Source: Cellulosimicrobium cellulans (lineage in GTDB: Bacteria > Actinomycetota > Actinomycetes > Actinomycetales > Cellulomonadaceae). Taken from it: DNA of 33,274 nt. The notes beneath the pieces were generated by a model, which was given only the letters and a program-made list of their open reading frames with translations, did not search any database and was not told the DNA's origin. The DNA lies in contig NZ_LWGL01000018.1 of assembly GCF_001722485.1 (NCBI RefSeq), forward strand, positions 1 through 33,274, in the 5' to 3' direction. The translations under genes were made by a program, and so were the position numbers. Positions within the stretch are counted from its first letter, which is position 1. Each line of letters opens with the position of its first letter. This document shows, one piece after another, positions 25,177-30,787 of the stretch.

Positions 25177-25601
25177 TCAGCGCCCCGGCCATCTCGGCTC
25201 AGAACGGGGCTCCATGGTCGGAACCGCGAGGTTCGTGACCACGTACAGATCGAGGGTGTCGTCGCGGTACTGACCAGCGTGAGGCCGTATACGTAGTCAC
25301 GGTCGGGGTAGGTCGGCGCGGTCGGCGCCACGGAGTCCGCGTTCGAGGAAGTCTCGCAGCTGCGGTTCGGTCAGGAACTCAATGCTGCGCTGGTGCTTGA
25401 CTCGGGACCGGAGGGTGTCGCGCTAGGAGGGTACTTGTTCAGCCGCCGGGTTCCGGTCATCGAGCCGTCGTCCTCGAGGTAGACCGGGGAACCCTTGCCG
25501 TACGTGGCACCGCCGCTAGGGATGTTCACTGACGCCCGCGAGCAAGCATAAGAGGCACTCGCCCAGACGGTCTTGGTCTTCTGAGACGCGCGCCACTGCA
25601 C
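25177..25601 (-). pseudogene. Decayed gene with several frameshifts
   Basis: Protein-like minus-strand segments follow one another in different frames: VQWRASQKTKTVWASASYAC, SGGATYGKGSPVYLEDDG and MTGTRRLNKYPPS; then RVKHQRSIEFLTEPQLRD and FLERGLRGADRADLP; then PDRDYVYGLTL; then DDTLDLYVVTNLAVPTMEP ending at TGA 25177-25179. Read together they look like one exported or phage-like protein of about 140 residues that has lost its frame. I do not know the family. It lies upstream of the CBASS operon and shows that this part of the island is decaying. Between 24980 and 25176 and between 25602 and 25733 I see no gene, though promoters of the CBASS and secreted-protein genes should lie there. Confidence 0.45.
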
Positions 25602-25733
25602 GTGGCTCTGACGGTGTAGCCTCAGCTCGTCAATGACGCATGACACTCGCGATGGGCAGCGCGAATGAACGAACGGGGGACCGCACAAGCTTCTGCCCGG
25701 GGCACAATCCCTCCGGCTATAGAGGTGGATTCC

Positions 25734-26999
25734 ATGAAAAGCAGGAACTTGCGCACTCTCGCTTGCGGCTTTTTCTCACTCGCGCTCATCGCGCCCTTCG
25801 CTGCGACCAGCGCTCACGCGACCGCGACCTCGTCAAACCTGGACAACCCAACAGAAGCAGTGTTCGTCGTAAAGCCCGGCGGAAAAGAACTGACTCCTGC
25901 TGGTGACAGCACCCTCGCGCGACGCACCGCACAGTCGAACACTGACCAGTATGAGGTTGTCTTCGACCTTTCCGCGAGCGGCGTTATTGAAGCGAAGACG
26001 GTGTCGATGACACGCGCGGCACCGGGCCCAAACGACGAGGGCCGCGATAGACTCGGAACGTTTACAGTAAACGATCAAGGAGAGGTGACGCTCTCGTGGT
26101 GGGACCCCTCCGAGGGAGACATTCTCTGGACAATCCGCCGTGACGGCAACGTGGTCGCTACAACTTATGGCGAAACGTGGACTGGCGTTGGCGCACTGGG
26201 CGGATCGGGCACGTATGAGATCAGCGGATCAAAAAGCGTAGCGATCGACGGCGTCATTGCACAAGAACCGTACCTGACGGTAGTCTCAGTGCCAGAGGTT
26301 GACGCAACTCCCATTGGCAAGGAAATCACGTCGGCAGCGGCCAGGAGCGCGAGCTCTAACACAGACGTGATCGCCAGCGCCGCCCCGGGCGAGTGGGACA
26401 TGACGTTCCAACTCAATACTTTCATTCCGACAGCGTACGCGCCGACCCCGTTCAACATTCAGCCGTGCGTCGAGGCCTATGGCGGCACTGGAATTGGGTA
26501 TTTCGGGGGCGATGACCGCGGCTTCGCACACCACTCAGTGCGATACCCAAGTTCCCGCACTACACTCGAGACGACATACGCGATCGGCGCAGACAACTAC
26601 GTCTGGAACGTGTATAGCAGCAAGACCACTTCAGGCACAACACTCTACGATGGCACAGGGGAAGTACTTCGGACGGCCGACGCCGACCTCTCCGACATCA
26701 CCTTGGTTGCAAGCGGCGGCGACTGGACTGGCGGGTTCAATACCTGGCAGCACCACGTGAGCGACCCTCTCTGCAGTGTTGCCCCGGCCATTGACTATGA
26801 GTTGGGTTTCGGTGGATACAGCAGCGGCCGTGTCGTTCTCTTTGGGCAGCACGATCAAGCGCCATCGTACGAGTATCGCGTGAGCACAGATGGCTATTTC
26901 ACGAATCTGTACACATTCGAGAACAAGGGCTTGCAGTATCTCTTCCCCACGTTCCCCAACGCTCACGTCGACTTGAACGTCAATGTGAGCACGCCATAG
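25734..26999 (+). CDS. Secreted DUF3238-like protein
   Basis: A 421-residue exported protein. A classical signal peptide (KSRNLRTLACGFFSLALIAP, cleavage after SAHA near residue 29) is followed by a beta-rich, Ig-like N-terminal half (LSWWDPSEGDILWTIRRDG, ALGGSGTYEISGS). The C-terminal half resembles DUF3238 as I remember it: NTFIPTAYAP, GDDRGFAHHSVRYPSSRT, DPLCSVAPAIDYEL, FGQHDQAPSYEYRV, LFPTFPNAHVDLNVNV. The function of that family is unknown. ATG 25734 has a good Shine-Dalgarno (AGAGGTGG), and a 12-bp terminator hairpin follows. Codon use is clearly less GC-rich than the flanking genome (AAA, GTA, ACA and TCA codons are frequent), a sign of recent acquisition. Confidence 0.75.
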   Translation: MKSRNLRTLACGFFSLALIAPFAATSAHATATSSNLDNPTEAVFVVKPGGKELTPAGDSTLARRTAQSNTDQYEVVFDLSASGVIEAKTVSMTRAAPGPNDEGRDRLGTFTVNDQGEVTLSWWDPSEGDILWTIRRDGNVVATTYGETWTGVGALGGSGTYEISGSKSVAIDGVIAQEPYLTVVSVPEVDATPIGKEITSAAARSASSNTDVIASAAPGEWDMTFQLNTFIPTAYAPTPFNIQPCVEAYGGTGIGYFGGDDRGFAHHSVRYPSSRTTLETTYAIGADNYVWNVYSSKTTSGTTLYDGTGEVLRTADADLSDITLVASGGDWTGGFNTWQHHVSDPLCSVAPAIDYELGFGGYSSGRVVLFGQHDQAPSYEYRVSTDGYFTNLYTFENKGLQYLFPTFPNAHVDLNVNVSTP

Positions 27000-27006
27000 T
27001 GAGTCA

Positions 27007-27039
27007 GTGAGGCGGCTCTTCGATTGGGAGCCGCCTCAC
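27007..27039 (+). terminator. Terminator of the secreted-protein gene
   Basis: GTGAGGCGGCTC (27007-27018) pairs perfectly with GAGCCGCCTCAC (27028-27039) around a 9-nt loop, starting 7 nt after the stop codon. Confidence 0.8.
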
Positions 27040-27082
27040 TATGGCTCGGAGTCTCGCCGCGCGCGCGGACGACTACAGCGAT

Positions 27083-27121
27083 AGCGCCCCCGTCCTCCTC
27101 GCGCGGGAGGGCGGGGGCGCT
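27083..27121 (-). terminator. Terminator of the small-gene cluster
   Basis: AGCGCCCCCG-T-CCTCC pairs with GGAGG-G-CGGGGGCGCT, a 15-bp stem with one internal mismatch. It lies 10 nt past the stop of the 80-residue gene on the minus strand and faces the terminator at 27007-27039. Confidence 0.7.
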
Positions 27122-27130
27122 TCGTTGCCG

Positions 27131-27373
27131 CTACCCGAGCAGGCCGGCGCGCCGCTCGGGTGTGAGAGCGCCGCTGACGCTCTCGCGACCCACCTCGGCG
27201 AGGTAGGCGACGAGCCGGTCGCGGTCGACGCCGCGCAGGACGAGCTCGACGCCCGCTCGCACGACGTCGGACTGCGCCACCCCCGCTGCTGCGGCGATGG
27301 CCTGCAACTCGTCACGGTCCGCCTCGACGACCTTGGTCGCCGCGGCGACGCGCCGCTCGCCCGGGCGTGGCAT
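27131..27373 (-). CDS. Small ribbon-helix-helix-like protein
   Basis: An 80-residue basic protein. KVVEADRDELQAIAAAAGVAQSDVVRAGVELVLRGV has the strand-helix-helix pattern and spacing of Arc/CopG-type ribbon-helix-helix DNA-binding proteins, with a basic N-terminus (PRPGERRVAAATK). The assignment is by pattern, not by a clear signature. ATG 27373 overlaps the stop of the 59-residue membrane-protein gene by 4 nt (ATGA), so the two are coupled. It is a candidate for the protein that binds the twin operators upstream of this cluster. Confidence 0.6.
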   Translation of the reverse strand: MPRPGERRVAAATKVVEADRDELQAIAAAAGVAQSDVVRAGVELVLRGVDRDRLVAYLAEVGRESVSGALTPERRAGLLG

Positions 27374-27552
27374 CAGTGGGCCGCCTTGCGGTGCGCCCAC
27401 CAGAGGGTGAGCCCGGTGACTGCCGCCCATGCGACGCCGAGCATGACCCACACGGCCGGGTAGGCGTCGGCGAAGAACACTGCGAGCGTGCCGATGACGA
27501 CGCCCGCGACAGCGGCGCTCCGCACGCCCGGGTCCTGTAGGCATCTCTTCAC
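27373..27552 (-). CDS. Small two-helix membrane protein, unknown
   Basis: A 59-residue protein with a short basic N-terminus (KRCLQDPGVR) and two hydrophobic helices (SAAVAGVVIGTLAVFFADA and VWVMLGVAWAAVTGLTLWW), ending AHRKAAH. GTG 27552 follows a good Shine-Dalgarno (AGGAAGG, 5 nt), which decides the start. No family is recognised. It is coupled to the RHH-like gene downstream and preceded by a terminator-like hairpin, so its expression may depend on read-through from the 41-residue gene. Confidence 0.6.
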   Translation of the reverse strand: MKRCLQDPGVRSAAVAGVVIGTLAVFFADAYPAVWVMLGVAWAAVTGLTLWWAHRKAAH

Positions 27553-27596
27553 GTGGCCTTCCTTCCTTGTGTCACCAGGTGGGAGGATGGGGGTCC

Positions 27597-27627
27597 GGGC
27601 CGGGGGTACTTGCTTTACCCCCGGCCC
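27597..27627 (-). terminator. Terminator/attenuator overlapping a stop codon
   Basis: GGGCCGGGGGTA (27597-27608) pairs perfectly with TACCCCCGGCCC (27616-27627), loop 7 nt. The TAA stop of the 41-residue gene (27615-27617) lies inside the hairpin, so a ribosome terminating there would disturb it; this could tune read-through into the next genes. Confidence 0.6.
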
Positions 27628-27740
27628 GTCCGCCACTTCCTGTGACGGCCCTTCGGTGGCTTCTTTGGCCTGCTGTTCCAAGCCTGGTAGATCGTGACGA
27701 TCAGCGTCAGGATCGAAACCACCAGTGCGGCTACCTCCAC
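27615..27740 (-). CDS. 41-residue single-helix membrane protein, unknown
   Basis: A very small protein: one hydrophobic helix (VEVAALVVSILTLIVTIYQAW) followed by a strongly basic tail (SRPKKPPKGRHRKWRTGRG). GTG 27740 has an excellent Shine-Dalgarno (GAGGGGAGGG), and the best promoter of the island (TTGACA-17-TAGTGT) with two operators stands directly upstream. The architecture, one helix plus a basic cytoplasmic tail, recalls membrane-active small proteins and phage- or plasmid-borne peptides, but no family is recognised and toxicity is not claimed. Confidence 0.55.
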   Translation of the reverse strand: MEVAALVVSILTLIVTIYQAWNSRPKKPPKGRHRKWRTGRG

Positions 27741-27762
27741 CGCATCCCTCCCCTCTATTGTT

Positions 27763-27806
27763 GTAGTAGCAACACTACATTGCCAGATAGGTAGTGTCAA
27801 CACTAC
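27763..27806 (-). promoter_or_regulatory. Promoter embedded in twin palindromic operators
   Basis: On the minus strand -35 TTGACA (27800-27795), 17-nt spacer and -10 TAGTGT (27777-27772). Operator A GTAGTGTCAACACTAC (27791-27806) is a perfect 7-bp inverted repeat covering the -35; operator B GTAGTAGCAACACTAC (27763-27778) is the same with one arm changed and covers the -10. Their centres are 28 bp apart. This is the layout of a tightly repressed promoter, with a GntR-like GT...AC symmetry. Confidence 0.75.
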
Positions 27807-27832
27807 GCCGCAGACGCTTTCCTCCTGCGCGC

Positions 27833-28180
27833 CTAGCGGCGCGGGATCGTCCGATAGACGTCGGCAGCGCGGAGCCACACGAGCAGCTCGTGCGCGTTCG
27901 TCGGCCCCGTCGTCGGCTTCACCATGACCATCACGTGGCTGTCGGTCCACCGGATCGCTCGCGCCGGGATGAGCTCCTCGTGCGTGTGCCACAGCAGGCG
28001 AACAATTACGGGCAAGTCGCCCTGTGGGCGCGTGGGGATGTGCTCGGGGTGCTCGTGGTTGAGCGGCTGGTCAGCGGGCCACGCGGCTGCTTCAAGCACC
28101 CGCGGGCGTGAGGCACGGGACGCGAGCGGAGGGCGATCGTCGCGCTTCCGTCGCACCAGCGACTCGTCACCCCGCCCCAT
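27833..28180 (-). CDS. SOS-regulated hypothetical protein
   Basis: A 115-residue soluble protein with a basic, Pro-rich N-terminal half (GRGDESLVRRKRDDRPPLAS) and a C-terminal part VRLLWHTHEELIPARAIRWT then SHVMVMVKPTTGPTNAHELLVWLRAADVYR. The family is not recognised; the C-terminal half looks like a compact alpha/beta domain of the kind found in actinophage proteins. ATG 28180 is chosen because TACGCT lies 6 nt upstream and because an earlier in-frame ATG (28201) falls inside a LexA box. The perfect LexA box just upstream predicts induction by DNA damage. Confidence 0.6.
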   Translation of the reverse strand: MGRGDESLVRRKRDDRPPLASRASRPRVLEAAAWPADQPLNHEHPEHIPTRPQGDLPVIVRLLWHTHEELIPARAIRWTDSHVMVMVKPTTGPTNAHELLVWLRAADVYRTIPRR

Positions 28181-28186
28181 GGCACG

Positions 28187-28192
28187 AGCGTA
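28187..28192 (-). promoter_or_regulatory. -10 box of the SOS-regulated gene (leaderless)
   Basis: TACGCT on the minus strand followed by CGTGCC and ATG 28180. The expected -35 position falls within the LexA box, so LexA would block it. Confidence 0.5.
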
Positions 28193-28200
28193 CCGCGTCA

Positions 28201-28216
28201 TCGAACACACGTTCGA
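28201..28216. promoter_or_regulatory. LexA (SOS) box, actinobacterial consensus
   Basis: TCGAACACACGTTCGA matches the actinobacterial LexA consensus TCGAAC-N4-GTTCGA at all 12 defined bases. It lies 20 nt upstream of ATG 28180, at the -35 position of that gene's promoter. Confidence 0.8.
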
Positions 28217-28290
28217 ACCGGCCTCTGTGGCGCGCGCTGGCGTAGGCAGTTGGTCGCCTCCCAGGCGAGTCACCGACGGAGCTCGCCGTG

Positions 28291-28910
28291 TCACTCTCGC
28301 GCGTCGTCGAGGATTCGCTCCGCGGCGTCTTGGTTCTTCGGCACGATGTACTTGTCGTAGCACCACCAGCGCGGGACACCTTCAGGTGTGAGCAAGTGTG
28401 AGATGGCTTCCGCTGCCGCTTCATGCGCGCGATTGCCCTCGGGTTCCAGGTCGAGAGCGCTGTCGAACATGGTGCCGACTTGCGCCTCGTCGATGCCGGC
28501 CATGTAGATCAGGGCGTGACCGAACTCGTGGCGAACGAGGCTGCGAACGGCGGTATCAAGTTGGTCGGGCCACATGTCAAGGTTGGGCTCGAGAACGATG
28601 AAGGGTCGCGGGTCTTCGTCGTGGAAGTGCTCGTAGGCGCAGCCGACGTGGCGGCCTTTCCCAGGGCTGGCGAACGCCCACACGACGTCGCACACGGGGT
28701 ATCCCAGGGCGTGGAGTCGGCCGATCTCGTCCCACGCGATCCCTTCCACGGGCTCGTGCGGCTCGGGGTGCTCGCACGGGGCGGGCGCGTGAGCAGCGGT
28801 GGCGGTGCGTCGGCCGTCTCGGAGGCGACAGTCGAGCTCGCGCATACCCCGACGACGAGCGCCGCTAGGGCGAGCGCGACTCCTCCCCTGGTCCTGCTCC
28901 CCCCTGCCAT
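28291..28910 (-). pseudogene. Exported zinc-metallopeptidase-like gene, apparently frameshifted
   Basis: Two frames together make one sensible protein. Frame one starts at ATG 28910 (MAGGSRTRG) with a signal peptide (GVALALAALVVGVCASSTVAS) then ETADAPPPLL. The second frame carries the rest: APCEHPEPHEPVEGIAWDEI, LVRHEFGHALIYMAGIDEAQ, HEAAAEAISHLLTPEG, WWCYDKYIVPKN, ending at 28291. HEFGH is a gluzincin-type HExxH zinc motif, with E in EAAAEAISH as a possible third ligand. The switch lies near 28780-28800. An in-frame ATG at 28845 (MRELDCRL) would give a protein without signal peptide. A true frameshift, a sequencing error or a programmed shift are all possible. TACCTT stands 7 nt before ATG 28910. 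Confidence 0.5.
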
Positions 28911-29046
28911 GGATTTGAAGGTAGCGGCTGTGCTCAACGCCACAGACGGCTGGCATGGGTGAAACCTGCGGATGTCGTGACTCGCCGTTGCTGACGGTGC
29001 CCTCCTCTTCGCGGACGACCCGGTTGTCGCCGTGCGCCTGGAATGC

Positions 29047-29087
29047 ACAAGCGCCCGCTAGGCCTTGTCGGCGTAGCGGGCGCTTGT
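29047..29087. terminator. Strong 14-bp hairpin in the right island edge
   Basis: ACAAGCGCCCGCTA (29047-29060) pairs perfectly with TAGCGGGCGCTTGT (29074-29087), loop 13 nt. On the plus strand it is followed by TGTAGTCT, mildly T-rich. No plus-strand gene ends just before it, so its client is unclear. Confidence 0.5.
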
Positions 29088-29136
29088 TGTAGTCTCGGCC
29101 GCGATCATTGTTGACGCGATGCGTTGACAGGGGATT

Positions 29137-29166
29137 CAGGTGGGGCCAGAAACCTGGCCCCACCTG
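29137..29166 (-). terminator. Terminator of ssrA
   Basis: CAGGTGGGGCCAG (29137-29149) pairs perfectly with CTGGCCCCACCTG (29154-29166), loop AAAC. It begins 13 nt past the mature 3' end of ssrA on the minus strand. Confidence 0.75.
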
Positions 29167-29178
29167 CGGCAATACCAG

Positions 29179-29542
29179 TGGAGGTGCGGGGAATCGAACC
29201 CCGGTCCGGTGACGCCGATCGAGGACTTCTCCGGGCGCAGTCTGCTGTCGTTTTTCTCGGCCCCCGCACTCACGCAGACAAGGTGCGGACGGGCTCAGTC
29301 ACCTGAAAGTCCCCGCAGCCCCGGTGACGAGGACTGCGAGCAGTGGCTCTCTAGATGACGCCAGGATCCGAGTCGAGAGCTAGCTCGGGCTGACGGACTT
29401 CGTGGCTCGCTCAGGCGGCGAGGGCGAAGTCGGTGCGCTTGTTATCGGCACCTGTAGTTTGCAGACATCGTTTACGAGATAAGCCTGCATCCTCGGCCCG
29501 CTTCTCCTCGAAGCACGACCACCGTCGAAACCGATCACCCCC
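29179..29542 (-). ncRNA. ssrA: Transfer-messenger RNA (tmRNA)
   Basis: The tmRNA rescues ribosomes stalled on broken mRNAs and tags the product for proteolysis. The tRNA-like ends pair: 5' GGGGGTG (29542-29536) with 3' CACCTCC (29186-29180) plus discriminator A (29179), one G-U pair; the T-arm reads GGGGTTCGATTCCCC. The conserved 5' TGATCGGTTTCGAC follows the acceptor. The tag frame GCC...TGA (29449-29411) encodes ADNKRTDFALAA, the actinobacterial degradation tag ending in ALAA. The sequence after the discriminator is CTG, so the terminal CCA is not encoded and must be added. smpB, its protein partner, lies upstream on the same strand. The island abuts its 3' end. Confidence 0.96.
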
Positions 29543-29682
29543 TGTGCAGTTGTCAAGCACTGCCGGCCCCCCGGGACGAGCCCGCGGTGCCTGCAGCGTG
29601 ACCAGCGTACGGGATCAACGCGACGGGGCGCACGCGTATTCCGTGGCGGTCGCCCGCCGTCCCCACGCGGCGCGCGCCGTCG

Positions 29683-30096
29683 CTACTTCTTGCGGCTCAG
29701 CACGTCGGCGAGCAGCCCGCCGGCGATGCCGAGGAGGAACACGTCCTTCGCCAGGCCGATGCCCTCGTCGGTCGGACGGATGCCGTCCTCGCGCGTCATA
29801 CCCGGCGTCTTGAGGTACAGGCCCACGAGACCGGCGGAGAACGCGGCGAGGGCGGGGGCCACGAGCGCCGTCGGGACGAAGGGCGTCACGAGGGCAGCGC
29901 CGAGCGCGATCTCCGTCGTCGACAGCGTCTTCGCGAACTGCTGCGGCTCGACCTCGCCGAGGAACGGGTAGGCGCCGCTGGCCATGCCGTGCATGCCCTG
30001 CGCAGCCTCCTCGCCGGCGCCACGCTTGTTCAGGCCGGAGTTGAGGATGTACGCCCCGGCAGCGAGACGCGGGATGTACTGGCGCAGCTTGACCAT
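29683..30096 (-). CDS. DoxX-like membrane protein
   Basis: A 137-residue membrane protein with about four hydrophobic segments (PRLAAGAYILNSGL, TEIALGAALVTPF, LVAPALAAFSAGLVGLYL, GLAKDVFLLGIAGGLLADVL) and an RKK end. The start RQYIPRLAAGAYILNSGLNK resembles DoxX-family proteins of Actinobacteria, whose function is poorly known. ATG 30096 is preferred over an in-frame ATG at 30114 because AAGGAG lies 6 nt before it. It stands between smpB and ssrA, transcribed in the same direction, with about 105 nt to smpB and 140 nt to ssrA. Confidence 0.8.
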   Translation of the reverse strand: MVKLRQYIPRLAAGAYILNSGLNKRGAGEEAAQGMHGMASGAYPFLGEVEPQQFAKTLSTTEIALGAALVTPFVPTALVAPALAAFSAGLVGLYLKTPGMTREDGIRPTDEGIGLAKDVFLLGIAGGLLADVLSRKK

Positions 30097-30200
30097 GAGG
30101 GCTCCTTCGGGCACGGGACTGAGGCCGCACCGTGCGGGCGGCCGCTACCGACCGTACGTCGCCGCGCGCGCTCCCACCAGCCCGGTCGCCGGGGGACGGG

Positions 30201-30671
30201 TCAGCGCATCTCGCGGTGGCGCATCGCGCGCTGCGCCTCGCGGTTGTCCTGCTTCTCGCGCAGGGCCTGGCGCTTGTCGTACTCCTTCTTGCCGCGCGCG
30301 AGGGCGATCTCGACCTTCGCGCGCCCGTCGAGGAAGTAGAGCTGGAGCGGGACGACCGTGTGCCCCTTCTCGCGCGTCTTCGACTCGAGCCGGAGGATCT
30401 CCTCCTTGTGCAGCAGGAGCTTGCGCTTGCGCCGGGGCGCGTGGTTGTTCCACGTGCCCTCGGTGTACTCGGGGATGTGCACGTTCTCGAGCCACGCCTC
30501 GCCGCGGTCGACGTCCACGTAGCCGTCGACGAGCGACGCGCGGCCCATGCGCAAGGCCTTCACCTCGGTCCCGGACAGGACGATCCCCGCCTCGTACACG
30601 TCCTCGATCACGTAGTCGTGGCGTGCCTTGCGGTTGCTGGCGACGACCTTGCGGCCGCTGTCCTTCGCCAT
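30201..30671 (-). CDS. smpB: SsrA-binding protein SmpB
   Basis: A 156-residue RNA-binding protein that delivers tmRNA to stalled ribosomes. [37 protein letters not shown] is the conserved N-terminal half, and [27 protein letters not shown] and [16 protein letters not shown] the C-terminal half, whose basic tail lies in the mRNA channel. Length is normal. ATG 30671 is followed by AKDSGRKVV, as in other actinobacterial SmpB. It is separated from the M23 gene by a terminator hairpin, and a possible -10 (TACCCT, 30743-30738) lies in that gap. Confidence 0.97.
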   Translation of the reverse strand: MAKDSGRKVVASNRKARHDYVIEDVYEAGIVLSGTEVKALRMGRASLVDGYVDVDRGEAWLENVHIPEYTEGTWNNHAPRRKRKLLLHKEEILRLESKTREKGHTVVPLQLYFLDGRAKVEIALARGKKEYDKRQALREKQDNREAQRAMRHREMR

Positions 30672-30756
30672 CTCGTCCTACCGTCCTCGTGGGTCTCGCG
30701 CGGGTCTCCTGCCGGCACGCGGACGTGCCGACCCACCAGGGTACGGCGGCCTGACG

Positions 30757-30783
30757 GCGCTCGGTACGGATTATCCCGAGCGC
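30757..30783 (-). terminator. Terminator of the ftsEX-M23 operon
   Basis: GCGCTCGG (30757-30764) pairs with CCGAGCGC (30776-30783), starting 4 nt past the M23 stop on the minus strand. A second hairpin CGGCACG/CGTGCCG (30713-30730) follows before smpB. Confidence 0.65.
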
Positions 30784-30787
30784 GGAA

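Noticed and set aside
20955-29178. A CRISPR array, toxin-antitoxin pair or restriction-modification system in the island
   Set aside because: No repeat-spacer array, no recognisable methylase or restriction motifs, and the small genes lack any toxin or antitoxin signature that I could support.
20431-29203. Classical attL/attR direct repeat from the ssrA 3' end
   Set aside because: The 3' end of ssrA (29179-29203) and the left boundary (20431-20453) share only the TGGAG start and a TCGA core, not an identical block, so a simple att pair is not supported.
29551-29556. TTGACA (minus strand) just upstream of ssrA as its -35 box
   Set aside because: It ends only 8 nt before the mature 5' end and no -10 follows at 16-19 nt that would give a sensible start, so it cannot be the -35 for the mapped tmRNA ends.
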